Assembly (NCBI GenBank): GCA_009774145.1
Contig: VSND01000004.1
Span: forward strand, 1-64,000
Reading direction: 5' to 3'
From: Lachnospiraceae bacterium
Lineage (GTDB): Bacteria; Bacillota; Clostridia; Lachnospirales; Lachnospiraceae
Length of the DNA: 64,000 bases
Shown: positions 17,377 to 25,243 of the stretch, in pieces
Layout: each line of letters opens with the position of its first letter
Numbering within the stretch: position 1 is the first letter of the stretch
Program-made: the position numbers and the translations under genes
Notes under the pieces: model-generated
What the model was told of the DNA's origin: nothing
The model's database searches: none
The model's input: only the letters and a program-made list of their open reading frames with translations

Positions 17377-17994
17377 ATGATTGCATTTTTAAGAGGCGAA
17401 ATCGCAGATATGACAGAGGGAAGCCTGATTCTGGACGTGAACGGAATCGGCTATGAGGTGCTGGTTCCGGGACAGCTTCTGTCCATGGTGGAAGGAATCG
17501 GACAGACGGTAAAGCTGTATACTTATATGCAGGTGCGGGAAGATGCAGTGGTGCTGTATGGCTTTCTGACAAAGGATGATCTTCAGATGTTCCGGATGCT
17601 GATCGGGGTCAGCGGAGTCGGACCGAGGGCAGGACTTAATATCCTGTCTGCCATCGGGGCGGATGACCTGCGCTTTGCCATACTGGCAGACGACGCAAAG
17701 AGGATCTCGAAGGCTCCCGGGGTTGGTGCCAAGACCGCCAGGAAGATCATTCTGGAACTGAAGGACAGGCTGGATCTGGAGGAAGCTTTTGAAAAGAAGC
17801 TTTCATCCGGGCACGCCATGCAGGAAGTATCTGCAGCTGCCGGAAGCCAGACGGTGCAGGATGCAGTGGAAGCGCTGGTGGCTCTGGGCTATGGAAGCAC
17901 GGAGGCATTGAAAGTGGTTCGTTCGGTGAACCCGACGGAGGATATGGATGTGGAAACGATCCTGAAAGAAGCACTGAAGCGGATGGCATTCTGA
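17377..17994 (+). CDS. ruvA: Holliday junction branch migration protein RuvA
   Basis: DNA-binding subunit (205 residues) that holds four-way junctions as a tetramer and loads RuvB. The N-terminal OB fold (MIAFLRGEIADMTEGSLILD), the two helix-hairpin-helix motifs (LIGVSGVGPRAGLNIL; APGVGAKTARKIILEL) and the small C-terminal RuvB-contact domain (ALVALGYGSTEALKVV) are all present. ruvB follows after 66 bases. Confidence 0.97.
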   Translation: MIAFLRGEIADMTEGSLILDVNGIGYEVLVPGQLLSMVEGIGQTVKLYTYMQVREDAVVLYGFLTKDDLQMFRMLIGVSGVGPRAGLNILSAIGADDLRFAILADDAKRISKAPGVGAKTARKIILELKDRLDLEEAFEKKLSSGHAMQEVSAAAGSQTVQDAVEALVALGYGSTEALKVVRSVNPTEDMDVETILKEALKRMAF

Positions 17995-18060
17995 GACAGG
18001 CAGATGATATGGAGACGCCGGACAGAATAGAACGATAGAAGCGAGGAATGTGGGACAGGG

Positions 18061-19062
18061 ATGAGTGATCGGAGAATCATTACAACAGATGCAGCAGAGG
18101 AGGATATCCGGATCGAGGGAAGCCTTCGGCCGCAGAGTCTGACGGAATACATTGGACAGGAAAAGGCTAAGAACAACCTGAAAATCTATATAGAAGCGGC
18201 AAAGTCCAGAGGGGAGCCTCTGGACCATGTGTTGTTTTACGGACCGCCGGGGCTTGGGAAGACGACGCTGGCAGGGATCATTGCCAATGAGATGGGAACT
18301 CATATGAAGGTGACGAGCGGTCCGGCCATAGAGAAGCCCGGGGAAGTGGCGGCAGTCCTGAATAACCTGCAGGAAGGGGATGTGCTGTTCGTGGATGAGA
18401 TCCACCGGCTGAACCGGCAGGTGGAGGAGGTGCTCTATCCGGCCATGGAGGATTATGCGATTGATATCATGATCGGAAAAGGAGCTTCTGCCAGAAGTAT
18501 CCGTCTGGATCTGCCGAAATTTACGCTGGTGGGAGCGACGACCAGAGCCGGGCTTCTGACCGCGCCCCTTCGGGACCGTTTCGGAGTTGTACATCATCTG
18601 GAATATTATACCGTAGCGGAGCTGACAACGATCATCCGGCGGTCTGCAGAAGTGCTGGATGTGGAGATCGACGGGGAAGGCGCCGTCGAGCTGGCGCGGC
18701 GTTCCAGAGGAACCCCAAGGCTTGCGAACCGTCTGTTAAAAAGGGTCCGGGATTTTGCACAGGTAAAATATGACGGCAGGATCACGCAGGAGGTGGCGGT
18801 TTTTGCGCTTGACCTGCTCGAAGTGGACCGTCATGGCCTGGACCAGCTTGACCGGCGTATTCTCCGGACCATTATTGAAAAGTTTGCAGGAGGCCCTGTG
18901 GGACTTGATACGCTTGCAGCTGCGCTGGGAGAAGACGGAGGGACGCTGGAGGATGTCTATGAGCCGTATCTGATCCAGAATGGATTTTTAAACCGTACTT
19001 CCCGGGGGAGAGTGGCAACCGAACAGTCCTACGATCATTTGGGGATTGCTTTCCCGCAGTGA
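18061..19062 (+). CDS. ruvB: Holliday junction branch migration ATPase RuvB
   Basis: AAA+ motor (333 residues) that drives branch migration with RuvA. Walker A GPPGLGKTT is at 61-69, Walker B VDEIHRLNR near 112, sensor 1 VGATTRAG near 160 and the C-terminal winged helix near 260-330. No ruvC is next to it, as is usual in Firmicutes, which use RecU. Confidence 0.97.
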   Translation: MSDRRIITTDAAEEDIRIEGSLRPQSLTEYIGQEKAKNNLKIYIEAAKSRGEPLDHVLFYGPPGLGKTTLAGIIANEMGTHMKVTSGPAIEKPGEVAAVLNNLQEGDVLFVDEIHRLNRQVEEVLYPAMEDYAIDIMIGKGASARSIRLDLPKFTLVGATTRAGLLTAPLRDRFGVVHHLEYYTVAELTTIIRRSAEVLDVEIDGEGAVELARRSRGTPRLANRLLKRVRDFAQVKYDGRITQEVAVFALDLLEVDRHGLDQLDRRILRTIIEKFAGGPVGLDTLAAALGEDGGTLEDVYEPYLIQNGFLNRTSRGRVATEQSYDHLGIAFPQ

Positions 19063-19121
19063 GTTGAGTATAATGTTCACATAAGCAATAAGCAGTGCAC
19101 ATGTACGTAAAAGGGGATTTT

Positions 19122-19550
19122 ATGGCGAAAAAAAACACAGCGGAAGTACTGATTAACGGCAAAATATATACAATCAGCGGTTATGAAAGCACCGCGTATC
19201 TGCACAAGGTCGCAACCTTTCTCAACGAGCTGGAGGAAGATATTTCCAAAACGGAGAATTACAATATGCTCTCTCCGGATGAGAAACAGCTTCTGAAGAA
19301 CATGAATCTGGCAGATGTCTATTTTAAGGCAAATGATGCCAGAGAGGAACTGGAGCATCAGGTGGAGGATAAAGACAGAGAGATCTACAGTCTGAAGCAT
19401 GACCTCATTGATGCAAGGCTGGAGAAGGACAAACTCCTTCAGCAGATTAAGGAACTGGAGACGAAGCTGGCAGAAGAGCAGAAGCGCCGGATTCGTGCGG
19501 TAAAATCAACAGAGCTCAGAAAGCTTCGCAAACCCGAGCAGAGATTATAG
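19122..19550 (+). CDS. zapA: Cell division protein ZapA-like
   Basis: A 142-residue protein with the ZapA domain at the N-terminus (TAEVLINGKIYTISGYES) followed by a long coiled coil (about 75-135) rich in E and K. ZapA binds and bundles FtsZ at the division ring. ATG 19122 with AAGGGGA upstream is preferred; a GTG at 19095 would add nine residues. The basic tail is longer than in short Gram-negative ZapA, as in other clostridia. Confidence 0.85.
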   Translation: MAKKNTAEVLINGKIYTISGYESTAYLHKVATFLNELEEDISKTENYNMLSPDEKQLLKNMNLADVYFKANDAREELEHQVEDKDREIYSLKHDLIDARLEKDKLLQQIKELETKLAEEQKRRIRAVKSTELRKLRKPEQRL

Positions 19551-19608
19551 ACACCGGATACAGACAAACCTTATGGCTGTTGCAAAACAGTTCCTGCTTT
19601 CACAGGGC

Positions 19609-19640
19609 AGGAGCCATATTTTGCGGCAGCTCCTTTTTTT
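19609..19640 (+). terminator. Probable intrinsic terminator after zapA
   Basis: AGGAGC (19609-19614) pairs with GCTCCT (19629-19634) and is followed directly by a run of seven T. Confidence 0.6.
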
Positions 19641-19679
19641 AAATACCAGATACAGATTTACAGAAACAGGGAGAAAATC

Positions 19680-21944
19680 ATGGACAGAAAGCTGGAGGTA
19701 CTGGCCCCTGCAGGGTCATTTGAAAGTTTAAAAGCGGCAGTTATGGCAGGTGCGGATGCGGTCTATATGGGAGGCAGCCGTTTCGGAGCGCGGGCGTATG
19801 CAGATAATCCCGAGGGAGACCGTCTTCTGGAAGCAGTTGATTATGCGCATCTGTATGGTGTAAAGCTGTATCTGACCATCAATACGCTTCTGAAGGAACA
19901 GGAGCTTTTGGAGGAACTGTACGATTATCTTCTGCCCTGTTATGAGCATGGACTGGATGCGGTCATTGTACAGGATATGGGGGTGATGCAGGCAGTTCGG
20001 AAGTGGTTTCCGAACCTTCCTGTGCACGCCAGTACCCAGATGACCCTGTGCGGTTCGGGCGGAGTCCGTCTGCTGAAGGAAGCCGGAGCCAGGCGCGTGG
20101 TACTGGCGCGGGAACTTTCTCTTGCGGAGATTGCCAGAATCCATCAGGATACCGGGATGGAACTGGAATGCTTTGTCCATGGAGCACTCTGCTACTGTTA
20201 TTCCGGACAGTGCCTGTTCAGCAGCATTCTGGGAGGAAGAAGCGGCAACCGCGGGCGCTGTGCACAGCCCTGCCGTCTGGCATACGAAGCGGCGGATGAC
20301 AGAAAGACCGTCTCCGGAAAAGGAGCACAGACGCTTTTAAGTCCAAAAGATCTCTGTGCCATAGACCTGATTCCGGAGATTGCAGAGGCCGGCGTGTATT
20401 CTCTGAAGATCGAAGGACGGATGAAGCGGCCGGAATACACGGCGGGCATCGTACGTATCTACCGGAAATATGTGGACCGGTATCTTCGGTATGGAAAAAA
20501 GGATTATCAGGTGTCCGAAGCAGACAGAAAAGAGCTGCTGCTGCTGTTTAACAGAGATGGTTTTTCCAGCGGGTACTATACACAGCACAATGGCAGGAAT
20601 ATGATGGCGCTGTCAGAACGTACGCGGTCAGACAGAGAAAAGAAGGCTTATGAGGAGCTGCTCCTTTCTCTTCGCAAAGCATATATAGAAACAGAGAAAA
20701 AGATCCCCATAGAGGGGTATCTGTATGCGAAAGCAGGAAATCCTCTGAAGCTGGAAATTATGACGGCGGACAGGAATATGGAAATAACTCATAAAGGGTA
20801 TGGACAGACGGTATTCGGAGCGTGCCCCGAGCCTTCCAGGAACCGTCCCATGGAAGCAGAGCAGCTGGAGAAACAGTTAAGAAAGACCGGCCATACACCG
20901 TTTGCGTGGACAAAACTGCATATCAATATGGAAGGAACGCTGTTTGTTCCCGTTCAGGCGCTGAACAGTCTTCGAAGGGAGGCTCTGCAGCAGCTGCAGG
21001 AAAGCATGATTCAGTCCTTCTTCCGCACGGATGCGCCCGGACGTGCCGCCGGGGAAACAAAGGAGAAACCGGACCTCGATTCCCTGCCGGGACAGAAGAG
21101 ACAGGAAGGGATACAATCCTGTCCGGATCCGATCCGGCTGCATATTTCTGTGGAATCGAAGGAACAGCTTCTGGAAGTGCTCTCATATGCAAAGCAGCTG
21201 CGGCAGAAACAGGAGATTCCGCTGGATGCAGTCTATGTGGATGCGGAAGGGATGGAAGAAGAACTTGAGGATGCCGTCGGGCAAATCCACAGAGAGGGAC
21301 TGAAGGCGTACGTCCTGCTTCCGGCGGTGTTCCGCAGGAAGACCGTAGAGAGATATGAAAAAAGAAGTCATTTCTGGACTTCTCTTCCGGCAGACGGTTA
21401 TGTTCTGAAAAATATGGAAGAATATGAATATATCCGGCAGATCGGCCGGGAGAAAGAGCTGATTCTGGACCACAATGTCTATACGTTCAATACAGGCAGC
21501 CGCAGATTCTGGCAGGAAAAGGGGGTCCGGATGCAGACCGGCCCGCTGGAGCTTAACAGCAGGGAACTTGCAGAGCTTTCGGATGAAAACAGCATACAGA
21601 TTATATATGGAAGGTATCCGATGATGACCACTGCCGGATGCCTTCATAAAACACTGGACTGCTGCCGGAACAGAGAGGAACTCTGGTATCTGAAGGACCA
21701 GTATCACAAAAAGTTTCCGGTGAAAAATTTCTGCAGGGACTGTTATAATATCATCTACAACAGCCAGCCGGTATACCTGCTGGATCGCATGGAAGAGCTT
21801 AAGAAAACAGGCGCAGGGGCATACCGCATCATGTTTACAACAGAAAAGAGAGAAGAAGTGGAGCAGATTCTGACGCAGTGGTGCGGACATGAAAAGGCCC
21901 GGACGGATTTTACAAGAGGACACTGGAAACGGGGCGTTGAATAA
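19680..21944 (+). CDS. U32 family peptidase
   Basis: A 754-residue protein. The N-terminal half is a U32 domain starting LEVLAPAGSFESLKAAVMAGADAVYMGG, with the family signature ECFVHGALCYCYSGQC at about 162-177. A C-terminal extension carries CRDCYNIIYNS-type cysteines and probably the DUF3656 region. U32 proteins range from collagenase-like peptidases to enzymes acting on tRNA or rRNA (RlhA, TrhP) and ubiquinone synthesis. The substrate here is not deducible, though RNA hydroxylation is plausible for this long two-part form. The SEDS gene follows after one base. Confidence 0.88.
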   Translation: MDRKLEVLAPAGSFESLKAAVMAGADAVYMGGSRFGARAYADNPEGDRLLEAVDYAHLYGVKLYLTINTLLKEQELLEELYDYLLPCYEHGLDAVIVQDMGVMQAVRKWFPNLPVHASTQMTLCGSGGVRLLKEAGARRVVLARELSLAEIARIHQDTGMELECFVHGALCYCYSGQCLFSSILGGRSGNRGRCAQPCRLAYEAADDRKTVSGKGAQTLLSPKDLCAIDLIPEIAEAGVYSLKIEGRMKRPEYTAGIVRIYRKYVDRYLRYGKKDYQVSEADRKELLLLFNRDGFSSGYYTQHNGRNMMALSERTRSDREKKAYEELLLSLRKAYIETEKKIPIEGYLYAKAGNPLKLEIMTADRNMEITHKGYGQTVFGACPEPSRNRPMEAEQLEKQLRKTGHTPFAWTKLHINMEGTLFVPVQALNSLRREALQQLQESMIQSFFRTDAPGRAAGETKEKPDLDSLPGQKRQEGIQSCPDPIRLHISVESKEQLLEVLSYAKQLRQKQEIPLDAVYVDAEGMEEELEDAVGQIHREGLKAYVLLPAVFRRKTVERYEKRSHFWTSLPADGYVLKNMEEYEYIRQIGREKELILDHNVYTFNTGSRRFWQEKGVRMQTGPLELNSRELAELSDENSIQIIYGRYPMMTTAGCLHKTLDCCRNREELWYLKDQYHKKFPVKNFCRDCYNIIYNSQPVYLLDRMEELKKTGAGAYRIMFTTEKREEVEQILTQWCGHEKARTDFTRGHWKRGVE

Positions 21945-21945
21945 G

Positions 21946-23307
21946 ATGGTGAATGTAATTACCGAATTATCCAGATATGCCATGACCTTATTTCTGGCAT
22001 TATATACACTGCTGGGCTTTCAGCTGGTGCGAAGGCAGGAGGAGGAAAAACGTGCTGCATTGCGGCAGCAGGATTTTCTGCTGTTTTTCCTGCTTCTCAT
22101 GGGGAATCTGATCCTGTATCTGAATACTGGAAATGAGAAGGTGATCTGTTTCTGCGGAGTGCAGCTGCTTCTGTCGATGGGCTTTCTGACCATGCAGCAT
22201 GTGATTTATCCCAAATCAGACCGTCTTTTAAACCATAATCTGCTGGTTCTTCTGAATGTGGGATTTCTGATGCTGGCACGTCTGTCCTTTGATAAGGCGG
22301 CCAGACAGTTTGAGCTGGCGGTACTTGCCGCAGGGCTTACCTTTCTGCTTCCGTGGATTATAAGAAAATCCGGAAGGCTGAGAGGATACTACTGGTGGTA
22401 CGGAGCGGCAGGATTTGGACTTCTGACGGCTGTTCTGATTGCGGGAAGCTTAAGCTTTGGTGCAAAGCTTGCAATCACCATACGCGGGATTACATTTCAG
22501 CCGTCGGAATTTGTCAAAATCATGTTTGTATTTTTTCTGGCAGGGATGCTCTATGAGACACAGGATTTCCGCCGGGTTGTCATAACGACCTGTGCGGCGG
22601 CAGCTCATGTGCTTGTCCTGGTACTGTCCAGGGATCTTGGGGGAGCGCTGATCTTCTTTGTCACGTATCTGGTCATGCTCTACATCGCAACCGGGCAGCC
22701 GCTTTATTTTCTGGCAGGACTTCTGGCAGGAAGCGGGGCCGCATGGGTGGCATGGAAGCTGTTTTCCCATGTACAGACCCGTGTACAGGCGTGGAGTGAT
22801 CCGTTTTCCGTGATTGAACATGGAGGGTATCAGATTACGCAGTCTCTGTTTGCCATTGGGACAGGAGGGTGGTTCGGCCTCGGTCTGGGACATGGCATGC
22901 CATATAAGATTCCGGTAGTGGAGGAAGATTTTATATTTGCAGCCATTGCAGAAGAATTTGGCATACTGTTTGCAGTTTTCCTGATTTTTGTGTATCTGTG
23001 CAGTTTCTATATGATCTTTAATATCGCCATGTGCCTGAAGGACAGCTATTATAAGCTGGTTGCGGCAGGACTTGGAACTCTGGTGATCTTTCAGGCGTTT
23101 CTCTCTGTGGGCGGAGTGATCAAATTCATTCCCTCAACCGGCGTGACGCTTCCTTTTATCAGCTATGGAGGAAGCTCTCTGGTCAGTATGTTTGCCATAT
23201 GGGCAGTCATACAGGGGATGTATCTGAAACGAAGTGACGAGGTGTCGGGCAATGAAAAAGAAGCAAAAAAAGAAAAGCGTAAAAAAGCAGACAAAAAGAA
23301 CAAATAA
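21946..23307 (+). CDS. SEDS peptidoglycan glycosyltransferase (FtsW/RodA/SpoVE family)
   Basis: An integral membrane lipid II polymerase of about 453 residues with roughly ten helices. Family motifs are FQPSEFVKIMFV (about 185), SRDLGGALIFFVTYL (about 225), a loop with GGYQITQSLFAIGTGGWFGLGLG (about 290) and the C-terminal FIPSTGVTLPFISYGGSS (about 390). ATG 21946 just after the U32 stop is preferred; the frame is open back to 21889. It is followed by a class B PBP whose start overlaps its 3' end by 56 bases, giving the usual SEDS-bPBP polymerase/transpeptidase pair. FtsW, RodA and SpoVE cannot be told apart here. Confidence 0.92.
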   Translation: MVNVITELSRYAMTLFLALYTLLGFQLVRRQEEEKRAALRQQDFLLFFLLLMGNLILYLNTGNEKVICFCGVQLLLSMGFLTMQHVIYPKSDRLLNHNLLVLLNVGFLMLARLSFDKAARQFELAVLAAGLTFLLPWIIRKSGRLRGYYWWYGAAGFGLLTAVLIAGSLSFGAKLAITIRGITFQPSEFVKIMFVFFLAGMLYETQDFRRVVITTCAAAAHVLVLVLSRDLGGALIFFVTYLVMLYIATGQPLYFLAGLLAGSGAAWVAWKLFSHVQTRVQAWSDPFSVIEHGGYQITQSLFAIGTGGWFGLGLGHGMPYKIPVVEEDFIFAAIAEEFGILFAVFLIFVYLCSFYMIFNIAMCLKDSYYKLVAAGLGTLVIFQAFLSVGGVIKFIPSTGVTLPFISYGGSSLVSMFAIWAVIQGMYLKRSDEVSGNEKEAKKEKRKKADKKNK

Positions 23308-24706
23308 CCGGGAATACAGCAATATTCTTTTGATCTTTACCGGGATTTTTGTACTTATGATCGGATATCTTGTACATTTTCAGGTGGTAAAAAGCAGAGA
23401 TACGATCAACAATCCGTATAATGCCAGGCTGGAGACCTTCGGGCAGCGGGTGATCCGCGGCAGTATACTGGCGGCGGATGGACAGCTTCTGGCATATACC
23501 AGAGTAGAAGAGGACGGAAAAGAGACGAGAGTCTATCCTTTTGGATGCACGTTTTCCCATGTGCTCGGGTATTCGGAGTATGGAAGGACCGGGATCGAAG
23601 AGCTGGGAAATTTCCAGCTTCTGACCTCCAACGCCTATTTTGTGGAAAAATTCATCAATGAACTGAAGGAACAGAAGAATATCGGCGATTCACTGGTGAC
23701 CACACTGGATGTGGATCTGCAGACAGCGGCGCATGATGCGCTGGGAGAGCGGAAGGGAGCAGTGATCGTACTGGAGCCGTCCACAGGCAATGTGCGGGCG
23801 CTGGTGTCAAAGCCGGACTACGATCCCGGGCAGGTGGCGGTCCGGTGGGAAGAACTGAGCAGTTCCAGGGACAGTGTGCTTCTGAACCGTGCCATGCAGG
23901 GACTGTATCCCCCAGGGTCCATCTTCAAGACGGTTACACTTCTGGAATACATGAGAGAACATGCGTTTGATGCGGAAGATTTCACGTTTCTCTGTGAGGG
24001 AAGGGTATCCATTGAAAATTTCTCCATCGGATGTTATCACGGCAACCGGCACGGGGAGCTGGATCTGAAGACTGCGTTTGCGAAATCCTGCAACGGTGCA
24101 TTTGCGGATATGGGGCGTTCCTTTCATGTGGCTTCGTTCCGGAATCTGACAGAACAGCTTCTGTTTGACTCGGAACTGCCTCTGGCATTTCCTTACAGCA
24201 AAAGCTCCTTTCAGCTGCAGCCATCGGATTCGGAGGCGCTGCAGATGATGACAGCCATCGGTCAGGGGCATACGCTGGTGACACCCATGCATATGGCCAT
24301 GCTTATGGCGGCTGTGGCCAATAACGGCGTTCTGATGACGCCCCGGTTTCTGGACCGGACGGAGAACTATACAGGAGCGACGGTGGTGGAGCGGTATCCG
24401 GTTGCAGAATACGGGGCTTTGATGACAGCGCAGGAGGCAGCGATTCTTCAGGAGTACCTGCGGGCTGCAGTGGAAGAAGGAACGGCGTCTGCGCTTCAGA
24501 GCGACCGGTATACGGCGGCCGGAAAGACCGGGACTGCTGAGTACAGCAGCGACAAAAACAAAAGCCATGCCTGGTTTACCGGTTATGTATCCGGCGGGAA
24601 ACCGGATCTGGCGGTCTGTGTCATTATGGAAGGAGCAGGTTCCGGCAGTGAGTATGCGGTGCCGGTGGCGAAGCGGATTTTTGATGCGTATTATGCGGAA
24701 GAATAA
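23252..24706 (+). CDS. Class B penicillin-binding protein (transpeptidase)
   Basis: A 484-residue D,D-transpeptidase that crosslinks peptidoglycan, anchored by one N-terminal helix (about 25-45) after a very lysine-rich start. The active site is complete: Ser223-I-F-Lys226, Ser279-Cys-Asn281 and Lys425-Thr-Gly. The N-terminal domain is short, like the PbpA group that pairs with FtsW-like proteins. ATG 23252 with GAGGTG seven bases upstream is preferred over GTG 23234. The overlap with the SEDS gene implies coupled production. Confidence 0.92.
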   Translation: MKKKQKKKSVKKQTKRTNNREYSNILLIFTGIFVLMIGYLVHFQVVKSRDTINNPYNARLETFGQRVIRGSILAADGQLLAYTRVEEDGKETRVYPFGCTFSHVLGYSEYGRTGIEELGNFQLLTSNAYFVEKFINELKEQKNIGDSLVTTLDVDLQTAAHDALGERKGAVIVLEPSTGNVRALVSKPDYDPGQVAVRWEELSSSRDSVLLNRAMQGLYPPGSIFKTVTLLEYMREHAFDAEDFTFLCEGRVSIENFSIGCYHGNRHGELDLKTAFAKSCNGAFADMGRSFHVASFRNLTEQLLFDSELPLAFPYSKSSFQLQPSDSEALQMMTAIGQGHTLVTPMHMAMLMAAVANNGVLMTPRFLDRTENYTGATVVERYPVAEYGALMTAQEAAILQEYLRAAVEEGTASALQSDRYTAAGKTGTAEYSSDKNKSHAWFTGYVSGGKPDLAVCVIMEGAGSGSEYAVPVAKRIFDAYYAEE

Positions 24707-24765
24707 ACCGGAATAAACTTTATACTCCGGATGTGCTATCCTTTATCCAAAGGGGAGGATAAAAC

Positions 24766-24858
24766 ATGGACAACGAATTATTACAGGCCATATCGGAGCT
24801 GATGGACAGAAAGCTGGACCCCGTCACAGACGACTGGACAAAATGGATACCGTTTTAG
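24766..24858 (+). pseudogene. Short ORF, possible relic of a small coiled-coil protein gene
   Basis: A 30-residue ORF (MDNELLQAISELMDRKLDP...) has a strong ribosome binding site, GGGGAGG, seven bases upstream. Its first 20 residues look like the start of a family of roughly 100-residue helical proteins of Clostridia, but the frame then stops at 24858. A short MDTVLELLKIHK stretch in another frame follows. I read it as a truncated remnant; a true 30-residue peptide is possible. Confidence 0.35.
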
Positions 24859-24938
24859 AGTTGCTGAAGATACACAAAATGGGGATGTGATTTTTACGGC
24901 ATCCGGTTAAAACCGCATAACCATACTGCTTGCGGAAT

Positions 24939-24981
24939 GAGTGTAAAGTCGATGGAATACCACGGACTTTACACTCTTTTT
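24939..24981 (+). terminator. Strong intrinsic terminator
   Basis: A perfect 12-bp stem (24939-24950 with 24965-24976) is followed by TTTTT. It closes the U32/SEDS/PBP transcript together with the relic ORF. Confidence 0.92.
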
Positions 24982-25049
24982 GCAACTCTACTTTACGTAG
25001 ATTGTCTTTTTTGCCGTATCTGTGCTACAATCCGGACATAAAAGCTCTG

Positions 25050-25195
25050 CCAGGCAGCGCCGGTTCCTGTGGATTCAGTTCCTGCCTGCAGGTCCGGATA
25101 TCGGTATCTGCCGGATCACAATGCCCGGCATTGTGTCCCAACACCGGCAGCAGATGACGGATCGACAGGATTGAACCCACAGGAACCGGCACTGG
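25050..25195. repeat. 146-nt near-palindrome (nested inverted repeats)
   Basis: The outer arms 25059-25077 and 25172-25190 match over 19 bases with one mismatch, and CCAG/CTGG extend them outward. Nested inside are TCCTG/CAGGA, CTGCCGG (25108-25114)/CCGGCAG (25144-25150) and a core CACAATGC (25117-25124)/GCATTGTG (25128-25135). As RNA it would fold into one long stem-loop upstream of the HTH-permease gene. No ORF, transposase or flanking direct repeat is seen. It may be a regulatory RNA structure or a miniature mobile element. Confidence 0.6.
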
Positions 25196-25243
25196 GAACA
25201 GAGCCGGATTCTACATGGCAGATGCGGATCAGGAGGAACAGGT

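Noticed and set aside
24707..25243. Mobile element or insertion sequence at the gene-poor gap
   Set aside because: No transposase, terminal inverted repeats with target duplication, or integrase was found; only the near-palindrome remains as a hint.
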